From NCBI RefSeq assembly GCF_036245865.1, contig NZ_BTTW01000001.1, positions 1,798,001-1,862,000 of the forward strand: a stretch of 64,000 bases of DNA, given 5' to 3'. The DNA comes from Corallococcus caeni. Lineage in GTDB: Bacteria > Myxococcota > Myxococcia > Myxococcales > Myxococcaceae. Position numbers and translations under genes: made by a program. The notes beneath the pieces were generated by a model, which saw nothing but the letters and a program-made list of their open reading frames with translations, searched no databases and had not been told where the DNA came from. Positions 1 through 8,677 of this stretch are shown here, one piece after another (position 1 is the stretch's first letter; each line of letters begins with the position of its first letter).

Positions 1-97
1 GCAGCGACGGCTGGTAGGCCAGGTGCAGGGCCTTCGCCAGGTCCAGCAGGAAGGCGGAGGCCGCCGCTTCGTCCAGCACGCGGTCCGCGGCGGTCAT
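1..97 (-). CDS. 5' end of an unknown gene, cut by the window edge
   Basis: An open frame starts with ATG at 97 and reads off the left edge, so only the first 32 residues are visible (MTAADRVLDEAAASAFLLDL and a further 12). The start overlaps the stop of the preceding FadL-like gene as ATGA, so translation is probably coupled and the gene belongs to the SulP/FadL-like operon. The visible stretch is an alanine/leucine-rich helix without a recognisable motif. I do not recognise the family and assign no function. Confidence 0.55.
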   Translation of the reverse strand, partial: MTAADRVLDEAAASAFLLDLAKALHLAYQPSL

Positions 98-1542
98 GGA
101 GACTCCGCGTCCGGGGCCTCTTCCTCGCTGGCCTTGTCGTCCGGGCCCCGCGTGTCCTTGAAGGAGAAGCTGGCGCCCACCAGCAGCGTGACCTGGAAGT
201 AGCGGACGTCCTGGGTGCGCATGGAGGAAGTGAGGCCCAGTTGCTGGAGCGTGTCCGCGAACCTGTCGGTCTGCTTGCTTCCCCACGCCAGGTTGCCGCC
301 GAACGTGAAGCGCGAGCGGCCCAGGAGGAAGTGGATGCCGGAGGCGACGTGGTACAGGTCCCAGCCCCCGAGCAGCGCGTTCGTCCCCGGCGTCTGGTCC
401 AACGCGCTGAAGTCCGTGTGCCCGCTCAGGTACGCCCGCACCCGCTCCCCCAGCGGGTGCTCGAAGCCCAGCGCCCCGTTCAGCACCGGCTTGAGCGCGA
501 AGGCGTAGTCCCCGTCGATGACCTCCGTGGAGTCGCGCGGGGAGATGGGTTCGGTGTCCAGCAGCGTGACGGTGGAGACGCGCGCGTAGCCCTCCAGGGA
601 CGCGTACACCGTGGTCGAGCCGAAGCTGCGGCTGGCCCCGAGCGCCGCGCCCCAGGAGTTGCGGAAGTGCGCCGGCAGGTCCTCCTGGTAGTTGAACACG
701 GGCGCGGGCGCGTTCGTGTCGAACCCCTGGGACTGGACGGCGCGCTCGAGCCCCGCGGAGCCCCGGCCCCAGAGGGCCAGGCTGGGCGTCGTCACGGCGA
801 GCCCCACGGCCCAGGGGCCGTTCTGGTAGCTGGCGCCCACCTTCAACAACACGCGGACGTGGTCGAACTCCAGGTCCCGGCCCAGGGTCGCCAGCAGCTG
901 CTGGCCGGCGGCACCGGAGCCCTGCGCGAGCGTCTGGAAGTTCAGCTCGTGGTGCCGGCTCGCGACGAACGGCGTCAGGCCCAGGCCCAGGTGCTTCGTG
1001 ACGGGGTAGGCCCAGGAGAGGCCCGTCCAGTACTCGCTGACGGCCTGGTCCAGGCGCACGTTCGAGGACAGCAGGTCCATGCCCCGCACCCCGGCCAGGT
1101 CCGTGCCCATCCGCGTGGCGCGCGTCTGGAGGCTGTAGGCGAACCCCTGGCGCGTGAGCAGCGAGTAGGCCATCCGGGACTTGCCCAGGAACCCGAAGCG
1201 CAGCGAGCCCGCGATCAACGACGGCAGCACGTCCACGTTGGAGTCGGCCAGGCCCCTTCCCTGGCCCTGCCCGTCCTTCACGTTCACGTGCGTGTATTCG
1301 TACACGCTGCCGGTGAGCTCCAGCTCCGGCGCGCCCAGCAGCGCGAGCGCGCCGGGGTTGTAATAGACGGCGCTGATGTCCTTCGGGTCGCCCACGAAGG
1401 CGCCCCCCAGCAGCCACGCCCGGTTGCCGAACTGCCGCGTGGTGTAGTGCGCGTCCTGCGCCAGCGCCGTCACGGACATCAGCAGCCCCAGCACCGCGCC
1501 CGTCACCGCGCCACCTCGGGCCCTGGATTGGATTGGCGTCAT
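94..1542 (-). CDS. FadL/OmpP1-like outer-membrane protein
   Basis: A secreted protein of 482 residues. I start it at ATG 1542, four bases after the SulP stop, because a signal peptide follows at once (Arg-rich start, hydrophobic stretch to about residue 28, ending ALAQ). The mature start, with GNRAWLLGGAF and then ISAVYYNPGALALL, resembles the YNPA region of FadL/TodX proteins, which carry hydrophobic molecules across the outer membrane. The rest alternates polar and hydrophobic residues as in a beta-barrel, and the acidic tail is rich in Glu and Asp. A longer frame upstream reads into the SulP gene and is not used. The ligand is unknown; the neighbouring SulP transporter may act with it, which is inference only. 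Confidence 0.7.
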   Translation of the reverse strand: MTPIQSRARGGAVTGAVLGLLMSVTALAQDAHYTTRQFGNRAWLLGGAFVGDPKDISAVYYNPGALALLGAPELELTGSVYEYTHVNVKDGQGQGRGLADSNVDVLPSLIAGSLRFGFLGKSRMAYSLLTRQGFAYSLQTRATRMGTDLAGVRGMDLLSSNVRLDQAVSEYWTGLSWAYPVTKHLGLGLTPFVASRHHELNFQTLAQGSGAAGQQLLATLGRDLEFDHVRVLLKVGASYQNGPWAVGLAVTTPSLALWGRGSAGLERAVQSQGFDTNAPAPVFNYQEDLPAHFRNSWGAALGASRSFGSTTVYASLEGYARVSTVTLLDTEPISPRDSTEVIDGDYAFALKPVLNGALGFEHPLGERVRAYLSGHTDFSALDQTPGTNALLGGWDLYHVASGIHFLLGRSRFTFGGNLAWGSKQTDRFADTLQQLGLTSSMRTQDVRYFQVTLLVGASFSFKDTRGPDDKASEEEAPDAESP

Positions 1543-1546
1543 GGCG

Positions 1547-3304
1547 TCAGTGCACCTGGGGTGAGGGGACGGGCTCGCCGTCCAGGGAGGTCCGCGCGCC
1601 GTCTCGCGCATCCAGGTAGGCGCGCACGGCCGCGCCCACCGTGGGAAAGAGCAGGTCCTGTCCAATCAGCGCGGCCAGCCCGGAGCGCTTCATCATCCGG
1701 CGCATCGGCGCGCGCGCCTGGGCCACGCAGAAGACGATGCCCTCCTCCGTGAGCTCGTGGTGCACCTTCGCCAGGCTCTCCGCGGCGGTGATGTCCATGT
1801 CGAACACGGAGGACGCGTCCAGCACGAACCAGCGCACCGGCTGGCGTGAGTCCGCCACCAACTGGCGCACCTGTTCGCGCAGGAAGCGGGCGTTGGCGAA
1901 GAAGAGGGGCGCGTCGAAGCGGTAGACGACGAGGCCGGGAATCGTCTCCGCGTCCGCGTGGCCCTCCACGTCGTGCCAGCCGGGCATGCCCTCGCGCTCG
2001 CCCAGGACGGCGTCATGCGGGTGCGCCGCGCGGCGGATGAGGTCCACCAGCGCCAGCGCCACCGCGATGAGGATGCCCTGGAGGATGCCCAGGAAGAGCA
2101 CGCCCAGCGTCGTCACCACCGCGAGCACCGCCTCCACCGGCCGCACGCGCCAGAGCAGCAGCAGGGGCTTCACCTCCAGCAGGTACACCGCCGCGACGAT
2201 GACGATGGCCCCCAGCGTCACCAGGGGCAGCTTGGAGAGCAGCGGCGTGAGGAACAGCGAGAACACCAGGACCACCGCCGCCGCGCCCACGCCGACAAGC
2301 TGCGTGCGCCCCTTCATGGACGCGTTGACCGCCGTGCGCGAGTCGCTGCCCGACACCGGGAAGCCCTGCGTGAGGCCGGTGAGCAGGTTGGCCGCCGCCT
2401 GTCCGAAGAACTCCTGGTGGGTGTCCAGCCGGTAGCCGAAGCGGTCCGCGTAGATGCGGCCCGTGAGCACGGAGCTGGCGTAGTTCACCAGCGCGAGGCT
2501 GAAGGCCGCCGGCAGGAGCGCGCGCACGTCCTGGAAGTGGAGGGCGGGCAGGCCGAAGGCGGGCGCCGACGCGGCGATGGGCCCCACCACCTTCACGCCG
2601 CCGTGCTCCAGCTGGAAGGCCCAGGCCGCCAGCGTGGTGAGCACCACCATCACCAGCGGCGCGGGCAAGCGCGGCAGGTAGCGGCGCATGGCCACCAGCG
2701 CCGCGACGATGCCCAGTCCCAAGAGGAGCGTGGGCACGTGCGTGCGGCTCACGTTCGCCGCCACCTCGTGGAGCTGCCCCGCGAACGCGTTCGACTTGCG
2801 CTCCAGCCCGAACATCCGGGCCAGCTGGCTGCCGATGATGATGAGCGCCGCGCCGTTGACGTAGCCGATGAGGATGGGCCGCGACAGGAAGTCCGCCAGC
2901 GCCCCCGCGCGGCACAGCCCGCCCAGCAGGCTCACCCCGCCCACCATCAAGGCGAGCAGCGCCGCCAGGGACGCCAGCCGCTCCGGCCCGCCGCTCCCCA
3001 CCACCGGGGCCAGCGCCGTCGCGGTGAGGATGGCCGCGCTCGCCTCCGGCCCCAGCAGCAGGTGGCGCGACGGGCCGAACAGCGCGTAGGCCAGCATCGC
3101 GAAGACGCCCGCGTACAGCCCCGCCGCGGGGCGCACGCCGACAATCTGCGCGTAGGCCAGCCCCTGGGGGATGAGCATCGCGCCCACGGTGAGCGCGGCC
3201 AGCACGTCCGCGCGCAGCCAGCGCCGCTCGTACGTCCGCGCCTGTTCGACGCCCGGGAGCACCCGGCTCAGGACCTGACCGGCCGTGGCCGCGGTGCGCA
3301 TCAT
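1547..3304 (-). CDS. SulP family anion transporter with STAS domain
   Basis: 585 residues, normal for SulP permeases (sulfate, bicarbonate and other anions) of the inner membrane. The N-terminal part carries the family signature GAMLIPQGLAYAQIVGV near residue 42, followed by about ten to twelve hydrophobic segments up to residue 430. The C-terminal part, about residues 450-565, is a STAS domain, with the typical LDASSVFDMDITAAESL loop. Substrate cannot be read from sequence. The gene is followed four bases later by the FadL-like gene and preceded by a 121-base gap, so it probably starts its own transcript. ATG 3304 follows GTGCGC; a second Met is residue 2. Confidence 0.9.
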   Translation of the reverse strand: MMRTAATAGQVLSRVLPGVEQARTYERRWLRADVLAALTVGAMLIPQGLAYAQIVGVRPAAGLYAGVFAMLAYALFGPSRHLLLGPEASAAILTATALAPVVGSGGPERLASLAALLALMVGGVSLLGGLCRAGALADFLSRPILIGYVNGAALIIIGSQLARMFGLERKSNAFAGQLHEVAANVSRTHVPTLLLGLGIVAALVAMRRYLPRLPAPLVMVVLTTLAAWAFQLEHGGVKVVGPIAASAPAFGLPALHFQDVRALLPAAFSLALVNYASSVLTGRIYADRFGYRLDTHQEFFGQAAANLLTGLTQGFPVSGSDSRTAVNASMKGRTQLVGVGAAAVVLVFSLFLTPLLSKLPLVTLGAIVIVAAVYLLEVKPLLLLWRVRPVEAVLAVVTTLGVLFLGILQGILIAVALALVDLIRRAAHPHDAVLGEREGMPGWHDVEGHADAETIPGLVVYRFDAPLFFANARFLREQVRQLVADSRQPVRWFVLDASSVFDMDITAAESLAKVHHELTEEGIVFCVAQARAPMRRMMKRSGLAALIGQDLLFPTVGAAVRAYLDARDGARTSLDGEPVPSPQVH

Positions 3305-3425
3305 GACCCTCCCCCCCTCGCGTGTGCCTGGCCTCCCGGACGCAAGGAAGGGTGGAGGCGCCCGGGCCCCGCGGCATCACCCACCCGGGGTGCGTTGCGC
3401 GCATCAGCTCCCGGACAGGACGGGC

Positions 3426-4328
3426 CTACGGGTTCGCGGAGGCCCGCCTGCCCGGTGGCAGCGTCGGCCCGCCTCCGCGCTCGGAAGCCTGGTGGCGCGG
3501 GTTCCAGAGCAGGTACGGCACCATCGCGAGGGTGCGGATCAGGAGGTACAGCCCCATGACGCCCAGCAGGCTCTTCATGGGATAGGTGGTGCCGCCCAGG
3601 CAGAAGGCGAACGCGGGGTTGCCGAAGACGGCGGAGATGGCCAGCGCCGTGCGGTCCCCGGGACGGGGCCGACCCGCCACGTGTCCCAGGGCCATGGAGC
3701 CCAGCGTCACCACCACCATCGCGACGAGCCCCAAGGGGCGGAGGTGCTTCAGCAGCGGGTAGCTCGCGGCGAGCAGCGCCAGCGCGGCCACGGTCAGGGC
3801 GACGTTGAAGTAGACCTTCACCGGCTTGCGCAGCCGGCGCGCCCAGACGGGCGACAGCTTCTGGAGGCCGATGCCCAGGGCGAAGGGGACGAGGAACGGG
3901 AGGATGACCTTCGACAGGAGCACCCGGTACGGCGGCGGCTGGATGGCCAGGGGAAACAGCTGCCCCAGCAGCTTCACCGACAGCGGCAACAGCACGACGG
4001 CGACGAGCGACAGGGTGATGGACAGCGCCAGGGCCAGCGGGAGGTTGCCCTTCTGCTTGGACACGACGTTGAGCGCCATGGGCAGCCCCGGGCAGAACGC
4101 CATCAGCGCGATGACCCCCGCGGCGACCGGGGGCACGGGCAGCACCTTCACGACGATGAGGGCCAGCAGCGGCACGCCGACGAGGCACACGCCCAGGCCC
4201 CGCGCGAACGCCGGATGCCGCACGCCCTGCCCCAGGTCCGCCAGGTGCCACGACAGGCCCTGCGACAGCCCGAGCGCGACGATGAAGGTGGAGATCATCA
4301 GCCCGATGAGGGCATGCAGGAAGTCCAT
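3426..4328 (-). CDS. Bile acid:sodium symporter (BASS) family transporter
   Basis: 300 residues with nine to ten hydrophobic segments, the size of bacterial BASS proteins, which take up organic anions with sodium. It begins MDFLHALIGLMISTFIVALG and contains the family features FCPGLPMALNVVSKQKGN (about residue 85) and AISAVFGNPAFAFCLGG near residue 240. The start at 4328 overlaps the stop of the small upstream gene as ATGA, so expression is coupled to it. A long in-frame N-terminal extension exists but runs through that upstream gene and lacks a leader. Substrate unknown. Confidence 0.82.
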   Translation of the reverse strand: MDFLHALIGLMISTFIVALGLSQGLSWHLADLGQGVRHPAFARGLGVCLVGVPLLALIVVKVLPVPPVAAGVIALMAFCPGLPMALNVVSKQKGNLPLALALSITLSLVAVVLLPLSVKLLGQLFPLAIQPPPYRVLLSKVILPFLVPFALGIGLQKLSPVWARRLRKPVKVYFNVALTVAALALLAASYPLLKHLRPLGLVAMVVVTLGSMALGHVAGRPRPGDRTALAISAVFGNPAFAFCLGGTTYPMKSLLGVMGLYLLIRTLAMVPYLLWNPRHQASERGGGPTLPPGRRASANP

Positions 4329-4552
4329 CACCGCTCCTCCGGGAAGATGCGCTTCCAGTCCTGGCGCATGCTGACCACGGTCCAGCCGCCCTCGGTGGTG
4401 GCGCGAGTGACGAAGCCGACGATGGCCTGCTTCACCAAGCCGTCGTTCCAGGACGGCAGCGGATCCGCCGCCAGCGCCTGCAAGGGGACCGCGACCAGCA
4501 GCGCGAGCGCCCAGGGCCCCCAGGCGGGTTGCATCCACGTGCGTCGCCTCAC
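4328..4552 (-). pseudogene. Internally deleted HAD-family phosphatase remnant
   Basis: A 74-residue frame with a good signal peptide, then ADPLPSWNDGLVKQAIVGFV, which looks like the mature start of a class of secreted HAD phosphatases (about 300 residues). It then passes directly to GGWTVVSMRQDWKRIFPEER, which looks like the end of the same class. The whole catalytic middle, including the FDNDGTLW-type nucleophile motif, is absent, although the frame is intact. I start at GTG 4552 because AGGAGG lies five bases upstream. The ATGA overlap with the BASS gene is preserved, so the remnant may survive as a leader for coupled translation. The family link is from memory of the two end motifs. Confidence 0.6.
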
Positions 4553-4691
4553 GGCTGCCTCCTGTCCCCGTGCAATCCCAGACATCAGGAGGGTGGGAAC
4601 GAAGGGGCACCATCACAACGCGGCGTGGAGGGCGCGGGAGGAGGGCCCGCTATGCCCGGCCGTCGTCTTGAAGGGGCACGAAGAAGAGGCA

Positions 4692-4749
4692 GGGCACCGG
4701 GTGCTGGGGTGCCCGCGCGGAGGCTCCCGCGCCACGGGCGGGAGCCTCC
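4692..4749. terminator. Tandem hairpins in a 529-base gene-free stretch
   Basis: Between the HAD remnant (start 4552) and the next gene end (5082) I see no convincing gene. Two perfect inverted repeats stand side by side: GGGCACC/GGTGCCC at 4692-4714 and GGAGGCTCCCGC/GCGGGAGCCTCC at 4719-4749 (12-bp stem, 7-base loop). Neither is followed by a T-tract on either strand. They may terminate or protect the minus-strand transcript that ends at 5082, or may be a dispersed palindromic element. Confidence 0.4.
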
Positions 4750-5081
4750 AGCGTTCGCGCGAAGGAAAAAGCGGCGCAGCACAGGCCCCCCACGAGCCCC
4801 AGCAGCCAACCGCCTGTCCAGGCTCCCGCCATGTGTCCTCCACCGCCTGTGCCGCGCCCGGGATTGAAGCTGGTGAGGAAGTGGAGGCTATCGCCACGGA
4901 CCTCGGGTCTCACGCCTCTGTCCGCTGACCGGGGGCCACCGCCTGCTCACCCTGGATCAAGCGACCAGGTGCCTTCGGCCCAGCGCTGGAGGTTCAAGGT
5001 GGCGCCAATGGCCGCGAGCCCTCCCTCCGCCGCGATGATCGGCTTGAGGCAGCACGGATGGACAACACGTCCGCGCCCCGT

Positions 5082-6038
5082 TCAGGCGTGGCGCCAGCGC
5101 GAGGACAGCACCGTCAGGGCCACGAGCGCGCTGCCTGCTCCGGCGAGCGCCATCAGGGGCCGTCGCAGCCGCGCGCTCAGGGCATCCAGCGCTCCGGCCG
5201 TGACGTCCCGGCTCGTGCGCCGCACCAGGTCCTGGTTGCGCGGTGCCTCCCGCCAGCGGAGCCCTTCCTGCGTGAGCGCGCTCCCCGCGCCCCGGATGGT
5301 CGCGGCGGCGGTGCGCTCGGCGAGCGTCGACAGGGAGGCGCCCAGTGCCTCCGTGGACGCCGCGGGACTCGATGCCAGTTCCTCGCGCAGGCCCGCCGCC
5401 AATCCCCGCACCAGCCCCCGCCCCGCGCGCTCCACCAACTCCAGCAGCAGGCTGGAGTCCTCTCGCAGCTTGGACTCGACGCCCACCACCAGCCCCCGGC
5501 CTACCTTCGAGGCCACCTCCTCTCCCAATGGCGCCAGGCCGTGCGCGTCGTCCAGGATGGCCGGCAGGGAGTCGTGCAGTTGCTCCGTGGCCGCCTTCAC
5601 CACGCCCCGGGCCATGAGCTGGGCCCGCTCGCCCGGCGTCCGGATCTCGTCCGTGCGGGAATGGGCGAACGCCACCACCTCATCGAAGAGACGGTTGAGG
5701 CGCACCATGAAGCCATGGAGGGGCAGGCCGCCTTCGTTCCACTCCCGCTCCAGCGCCTTCAGCGCGCCCTCCATGGCCGCCTCCGCGAGCGCCTGGGTGG
5801 CATCCACCGGCTCCCCGTGCTCGCGCTTGGCGGCCTCGTGCGCCATGCGGCCCAGCACCGTGAGCACGTCCTGGAGCAGCGTGCGCAATTGCCCGTCGAG
5901 GTCCGGCACCTCCTTGCGGATCCCATCCGCCGTGCCCTGCACCACGCCGCTCGCGATCTCGCTCGCCGCCAGCTGTTGCAGCGACAGGGCCAGGTTGCGG
6001 AGCGCCTCGATGGGTCCCGTGCGGCCCGCAGTTCCCAT
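5082..6038 (-). CDS. Hypothetical helical protein, possible C-terminal membrane anchor
   Basis: 318 residues starting at ATG 6038, with AAGGA about ten bases upstream. Almost entirely predicted helix, Ala/Leu/Glu-rich, with repeated segments of the type GRGLVVGVESKLRE and GRGLVRGLAAGLREE around residues 180-220. Near the C-terminus, LMALAGAGSALVALTVL followed by basic SSRWRHA looks like a tail membrane anchor. No catalytic motif is visible and I do not recognise the family. The upstream 267 bases to the divergent AsmA-like gene must hold both promoters. A longer in-frame extension upstream reads against the AsmA-like gene and is rejected. Confidence 0.65.
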   Translation of the reverse strand: MGTAGRTGPIEALRNLALSLQQLAASEIASGVVQGTADGIRKEVPDLDGQLRTLLQDVLTVLGRMAHEAAKREHGEPVDATQALAEAAMEGALKALEREWNEGGLPLHGFMVRLNRLFDEVVAFAHSRTDEIRTPGERAQLMARGVVKAATEQLHDSLPAILDDAHGLAPLGEEVASKVGRGLVVGVESKLREDSSLLLELVERAGRGLVRGLAAGLREELASSPAASTEALGASLSTLAERTAAATIRGAGSALTQEGLRWREAPRNQDLVRRTSRDVTAGALDALSARLRRPLMALAGAGSALVALTVLSSRWRHA

Positions 6039-6305
6039 CGGCACACCCGTCCTTGAAAGAGGGTTCACCTTGACGGTGCACCCCGCCGCGCACCGGCGCA
6101 ATGACATCCAGGCGCGCGCTCCGCTCCCCGCTTCGTCCGAGCCTCCCCCGGGGCTGCGAGCAGCCGCCCGATACCCGCTCGCCCCGGCCGCTCCTGCGTC
6201 GACCCAGGGGGTGTCTCCCATCCGGCTTCCCGAGGAAACACGCCTTGTGCGTGCCGGGGGCTTGAGGCATCCAGGGGCCTCTTCCCGGACCCGGAACCTC
6301 GCGAC

Positions 6306-8120
6306 ATGACCGTCTCCCCTCCCCCGGCCGTCCAGGACGCCGCTCCTCGCAGGAAGCGCTGGCGCCGCGTGGCGCTGTGGGCCCTGGTGGCCGTCGCGGT
6401 GCTGGAGGTCGCCCTCAACGTCGCACTCAACACCGGCGTCACCCAGGCCATCATGGGCCGCGCGACGGACCGCACGCGGCTGACGTGGCAGCGCGCGTGG
6501 TGGCTGTGGCCCGTGGGCCGGCTCCACCTGAAGGGCTTCACCCTCACCCAGCAGGACCCGGACGTCTGGTGGAAGGTGGAGGTGGACGCGCTGGAGGCGG
6601 GCATGTCGCTCACGGGCCTCCTGCGAAAGCGCGTGGACGTGGACGGCATCGCCGGACACGGCGCCAGCTTCCACCTGGAGCCGAGCAGCGCGCCCGAGGA
6701 GCCGTCCGACCCGAACAGCAAGCCGTGGGTCATCCACCTGAAGGACGTCACGCTGCACCAGGTGCGGGAGCTGGACTTCAGCCGCGTGCGCTTCGCGGGC
6801 GCGCTGGACGTCACCGGCACGCTGAACCTCCAGTCCCGCGAGCGGCTTGAGGTGGACCTGCCGTCGGTGCGCGTGGCCGAGGGCTTCATCGAAGTGGACG
6901 GCAAGCGCGTCGCGAGGCTGGAGTCGCTCGACTCGCGCGCCCGGCTCGACGCGCCCTTCCAGCCCGGCAAGGGCTACGACCTCTCCCAGGCCCTCGGCGG
7001 CCAGGTGAAGACGCGCATCGACGTGCTGCCGCTGGATTGGATCAACGACCTGCTGGGCGCGAGCGCCCCCGTGTCCCTTCACGGCGGCGCCGGCCGGGTG
7101 GACCTGGACGTGCGCATGCAGCGCAACACCCTGGAGCCCGGCAGCCAGCTGAAGGCCTCGGGCGCGGCGCTGGACCTGCGCGCGGGCCCCATGCGGGCCC
7201 AGGCCCCCTGGAGCCTGGAGGTGTCCATGCCGCCGCAGCAGCAGGGGCAGCCGTCGGGTTCGCTGCGGCTCGCGTTCGCGCCCGTGCGCGTGTCGGGCAC
7301 CCGGGGCAACGACGTGGAGGTGCCGGAGGTGGCCCTCACCGTGCTAGCGCGGCGGCGTGAAGGCCAGGCCGGCCTGGACCTGGAGCCCGAGCTGCACGTG
7401 GCGAAGAGCAAGCCCCTGGACCTGCGCGTGCTCAACCCGTGGCTGGGGCGGACGCTCGAAATCGACTCCGGCCACGTGACGGTGCGCAGCGAGGAGCCGT
7501 CCAAGGGCGCGAAGGCGCGCAACGCCCTGGAGCTGCGCATGGACACGGACCTCGTCTCCGGACGCATGGGGCAGAACAAGGTCCTCTTGCGCGCGGAGGT
7601 GGAGGTGGACGCGCGGCACCTGTCCTGGGACATGACGGACCTGGGCCTGAGCGGGACGACGCTGCGGCTGAGCCAGGTGTCGTCCAACGGCAACGTGCCC
7701 ATCCGCTCCTGGAGCGGGAACTTCAGCCTGCCCCGCGCCAGCCTCAGCCTGTCCCCCACGGTGCTCAAGGCGCGCTTCTCCAGCCAGCTCACCGACACGC
7801 AGCCCCTGGTCGCGCTCATCACGTCGTCCAAGAAGCTGCCCGGCTTCCTCACGTCGCTGCTCAACATCCCGAAGGTGGAGGTGACGGGGCAGGTGCAGAT
7901 CGACGAGCGGGGCTTGCAGCTGCGCGAGCTGAAGGCGAAAGGCGACGGCTTCTCCCTGGAGGGCCACCTGGACCTCGTGCAGGGCAACATGACGGGCGCC
8001 CTGCTGGCGACGCTGGGCGCGGTGACGGGCGGCATCGAGCTGCGGCCCGGCAAGCACGACCTGCACCTCTTGAAGGCCACGGAGTGGTTCAAGGGCCAGC
8101 CGGTGCCCCCGTTCCGCTAG
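6306..8120 (+). CDS. AsmA/DUF748-like membrane-anchored periplasmic protein
   Basis: 604 residues. A basic N-terminus (RRKRWRR) precedes one membrane segment at about residues 23-42; the remainder is a long series of short beta-strand repeats of the kind found in AsmA/TamB-like envelope proteins (for example VDVDGIAGHGASFHLEP and LKAKGDGFSLEGHLDLVQG). Such proteins sit in the inner membrane with a periplasmic body and take part in outer-membrane lipid or protein homeostasis, but this one has no motif that fixes its job. Family placement is by architecture. It stands alone between divergent and convergent minus-strand neighbours. Confidence 0.6.
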   Translation: MTVSPPPAVQDAAPRRKRWRRVALWALVAVAVLEVALNVALNTGVTQAIMGRATDRTRLTWQRAWWLWPVGRLHLKGFTLTQQDPDVWWKVEVDALEAGMSLTGLLRKRVDVDGIAGHGASFHLEPSSAPEEPSDPNSKPWVIHLKDVTLHQVRELDFSRVRFAGALDVTGTLNLQSRERLEVDLPSVRVAEGFIEVDGKRVARLESLDSRARLDAPFQPGKGYDLSQALGGQVKTRIDVLPLDWINDLLGASAPVSLHGGAGRVDLDVRMQRNTLEPGSQLKASGAALDLRAGPMRAQAPWSLEVSMPPQQQGQPSGSLRLAFAPVRVSGTRGNDVEVPEVALTVLARRREGQAGLDLEPELHVAKSKPLDLRVLNPWLGRTLEIDSGHVTVRSEEPSKGAKARNALELRMDTDLVSGRMGQNKVLLRAEVEVDARHLSWDMTDLGLSGTTLRLSQVSSNGNVPIRSWSGNFSLPRASLSLSPTVLKARFSSQLTDTQPLVALITSSKKLPGFLTSLLNIPKVEVTGQVQIDERGLQLRELKAKGDGFSLEGHLDLVQGNMTGALLATLGAVTGGIELRPGKHDLHLLKATEWFKGQPVPPFR

Positions 8121-8129
8121 GCCCTTTGC

Positions 8130-8528
8130 TCACTGGGAATGATGGGCGGAGGCCCTGGCGGGCTTCACGTAGGCCGCCACCGCGGCCAGGAGCACGTCCA
8201 GGTCCACCGGCTTCTCCAGGAGGCCGTCCACGCCCAGGGCGTTCATGGCGCGAGCCCCCATGTCCTGCGCGTAAAGGACGATGACCGGGATGGAGGCGAG
8301 CGCCGGGTCCTCCAGCTGCCGCAGGCGGAAGGACCACGCGTTCATCCCCGGCATCATCAGGTCCAGGAGGATGAGCGCCGGGCGCAGCCCCTGCTTGAGC
8401 AGGCGCAGCGCTTCGAAGCCGTTGCGCGCCAGCGCCACCTCGTGCCCGTCCAGCTCCAGCACTTCCTTGTAGGCCTGGAGCAGGTCCAGGTCGTCGTCCA
8501 CCACGAGGACGCAGTTCCACCAGGGCAT
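8130..8528 (-). CDS. Single-domain response regulator (CheY-like)
   Basis: 132 residues, just one receiver domain. Visible conserved residues are the acidic pocket DDD at 11-13, the phosphoacceptor Asp56 in LLDLMMPG and Lys in EKPVDLD near residue 108; the usual switch Thr/Ser position reads VLYAQD, so the conserved T/S appears replaced by tyrosine-alanine. Start at ATG 8528 with GGGGAG upstream; the longer in-frame extension is GC-rich noise. There is no output domain and no kinase gene nearby, so it is an orphan whose partner must be elsewhere. It ends nine bases from the convergent AsmA-like gene. Confidence 0.85.
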   Translation of the reverse strand: MPWWNCVLVVDDDLDLLQAYKEVLELDGHEVALARNGFEALRLLKQGLRPALILLDLMMPGMNAWSFRLRQLEDPALASIPVIVLYAQDMGARAMNALGVDGLLEKPVDLDVLLAAVAAYVKPARASAHHSQ

Positions 8529-8677
8529 GACCGGAAACTCCCCTTCCCCAGGTCTCCAAGGTGTCAACGCGTGGGTGGATGCGCCTCGTCCCCCGGTGAG
8601 GGGGAGGGGTTTTGCGTGCCCTCGGGCGCGCAACCGTGCGACAAGGCAGGCCGCTTGCGACACCCCTGGAGGACGGC

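Noticed and set aside
241-1752. Long plus-strand open frame opposite the FadL-like and SulP genes
   Set aside because: Arg/Ala/Pro-rich shadow of real minus-strand genes caused by high third-position GC. The same applies to the large frames opposite 1958-3559, 10609-13476, 19261-21327, 30608-32404 and 33560-35809.
4650-4832. 60-residue minus-strand frame with GGAGG before its ATG and a hydrophobic start
   Set aside because: The perfect 12-bp hairpin at 4719-4749 lies inside it and the second half is low-complexity; more likely noncoding.
5082-7082. 666-residue reading of the gene at 5082-6038
   Set aside because: The first half is antisense to the AsmA-like gene and lacks family features; the real start is ATG 6038.
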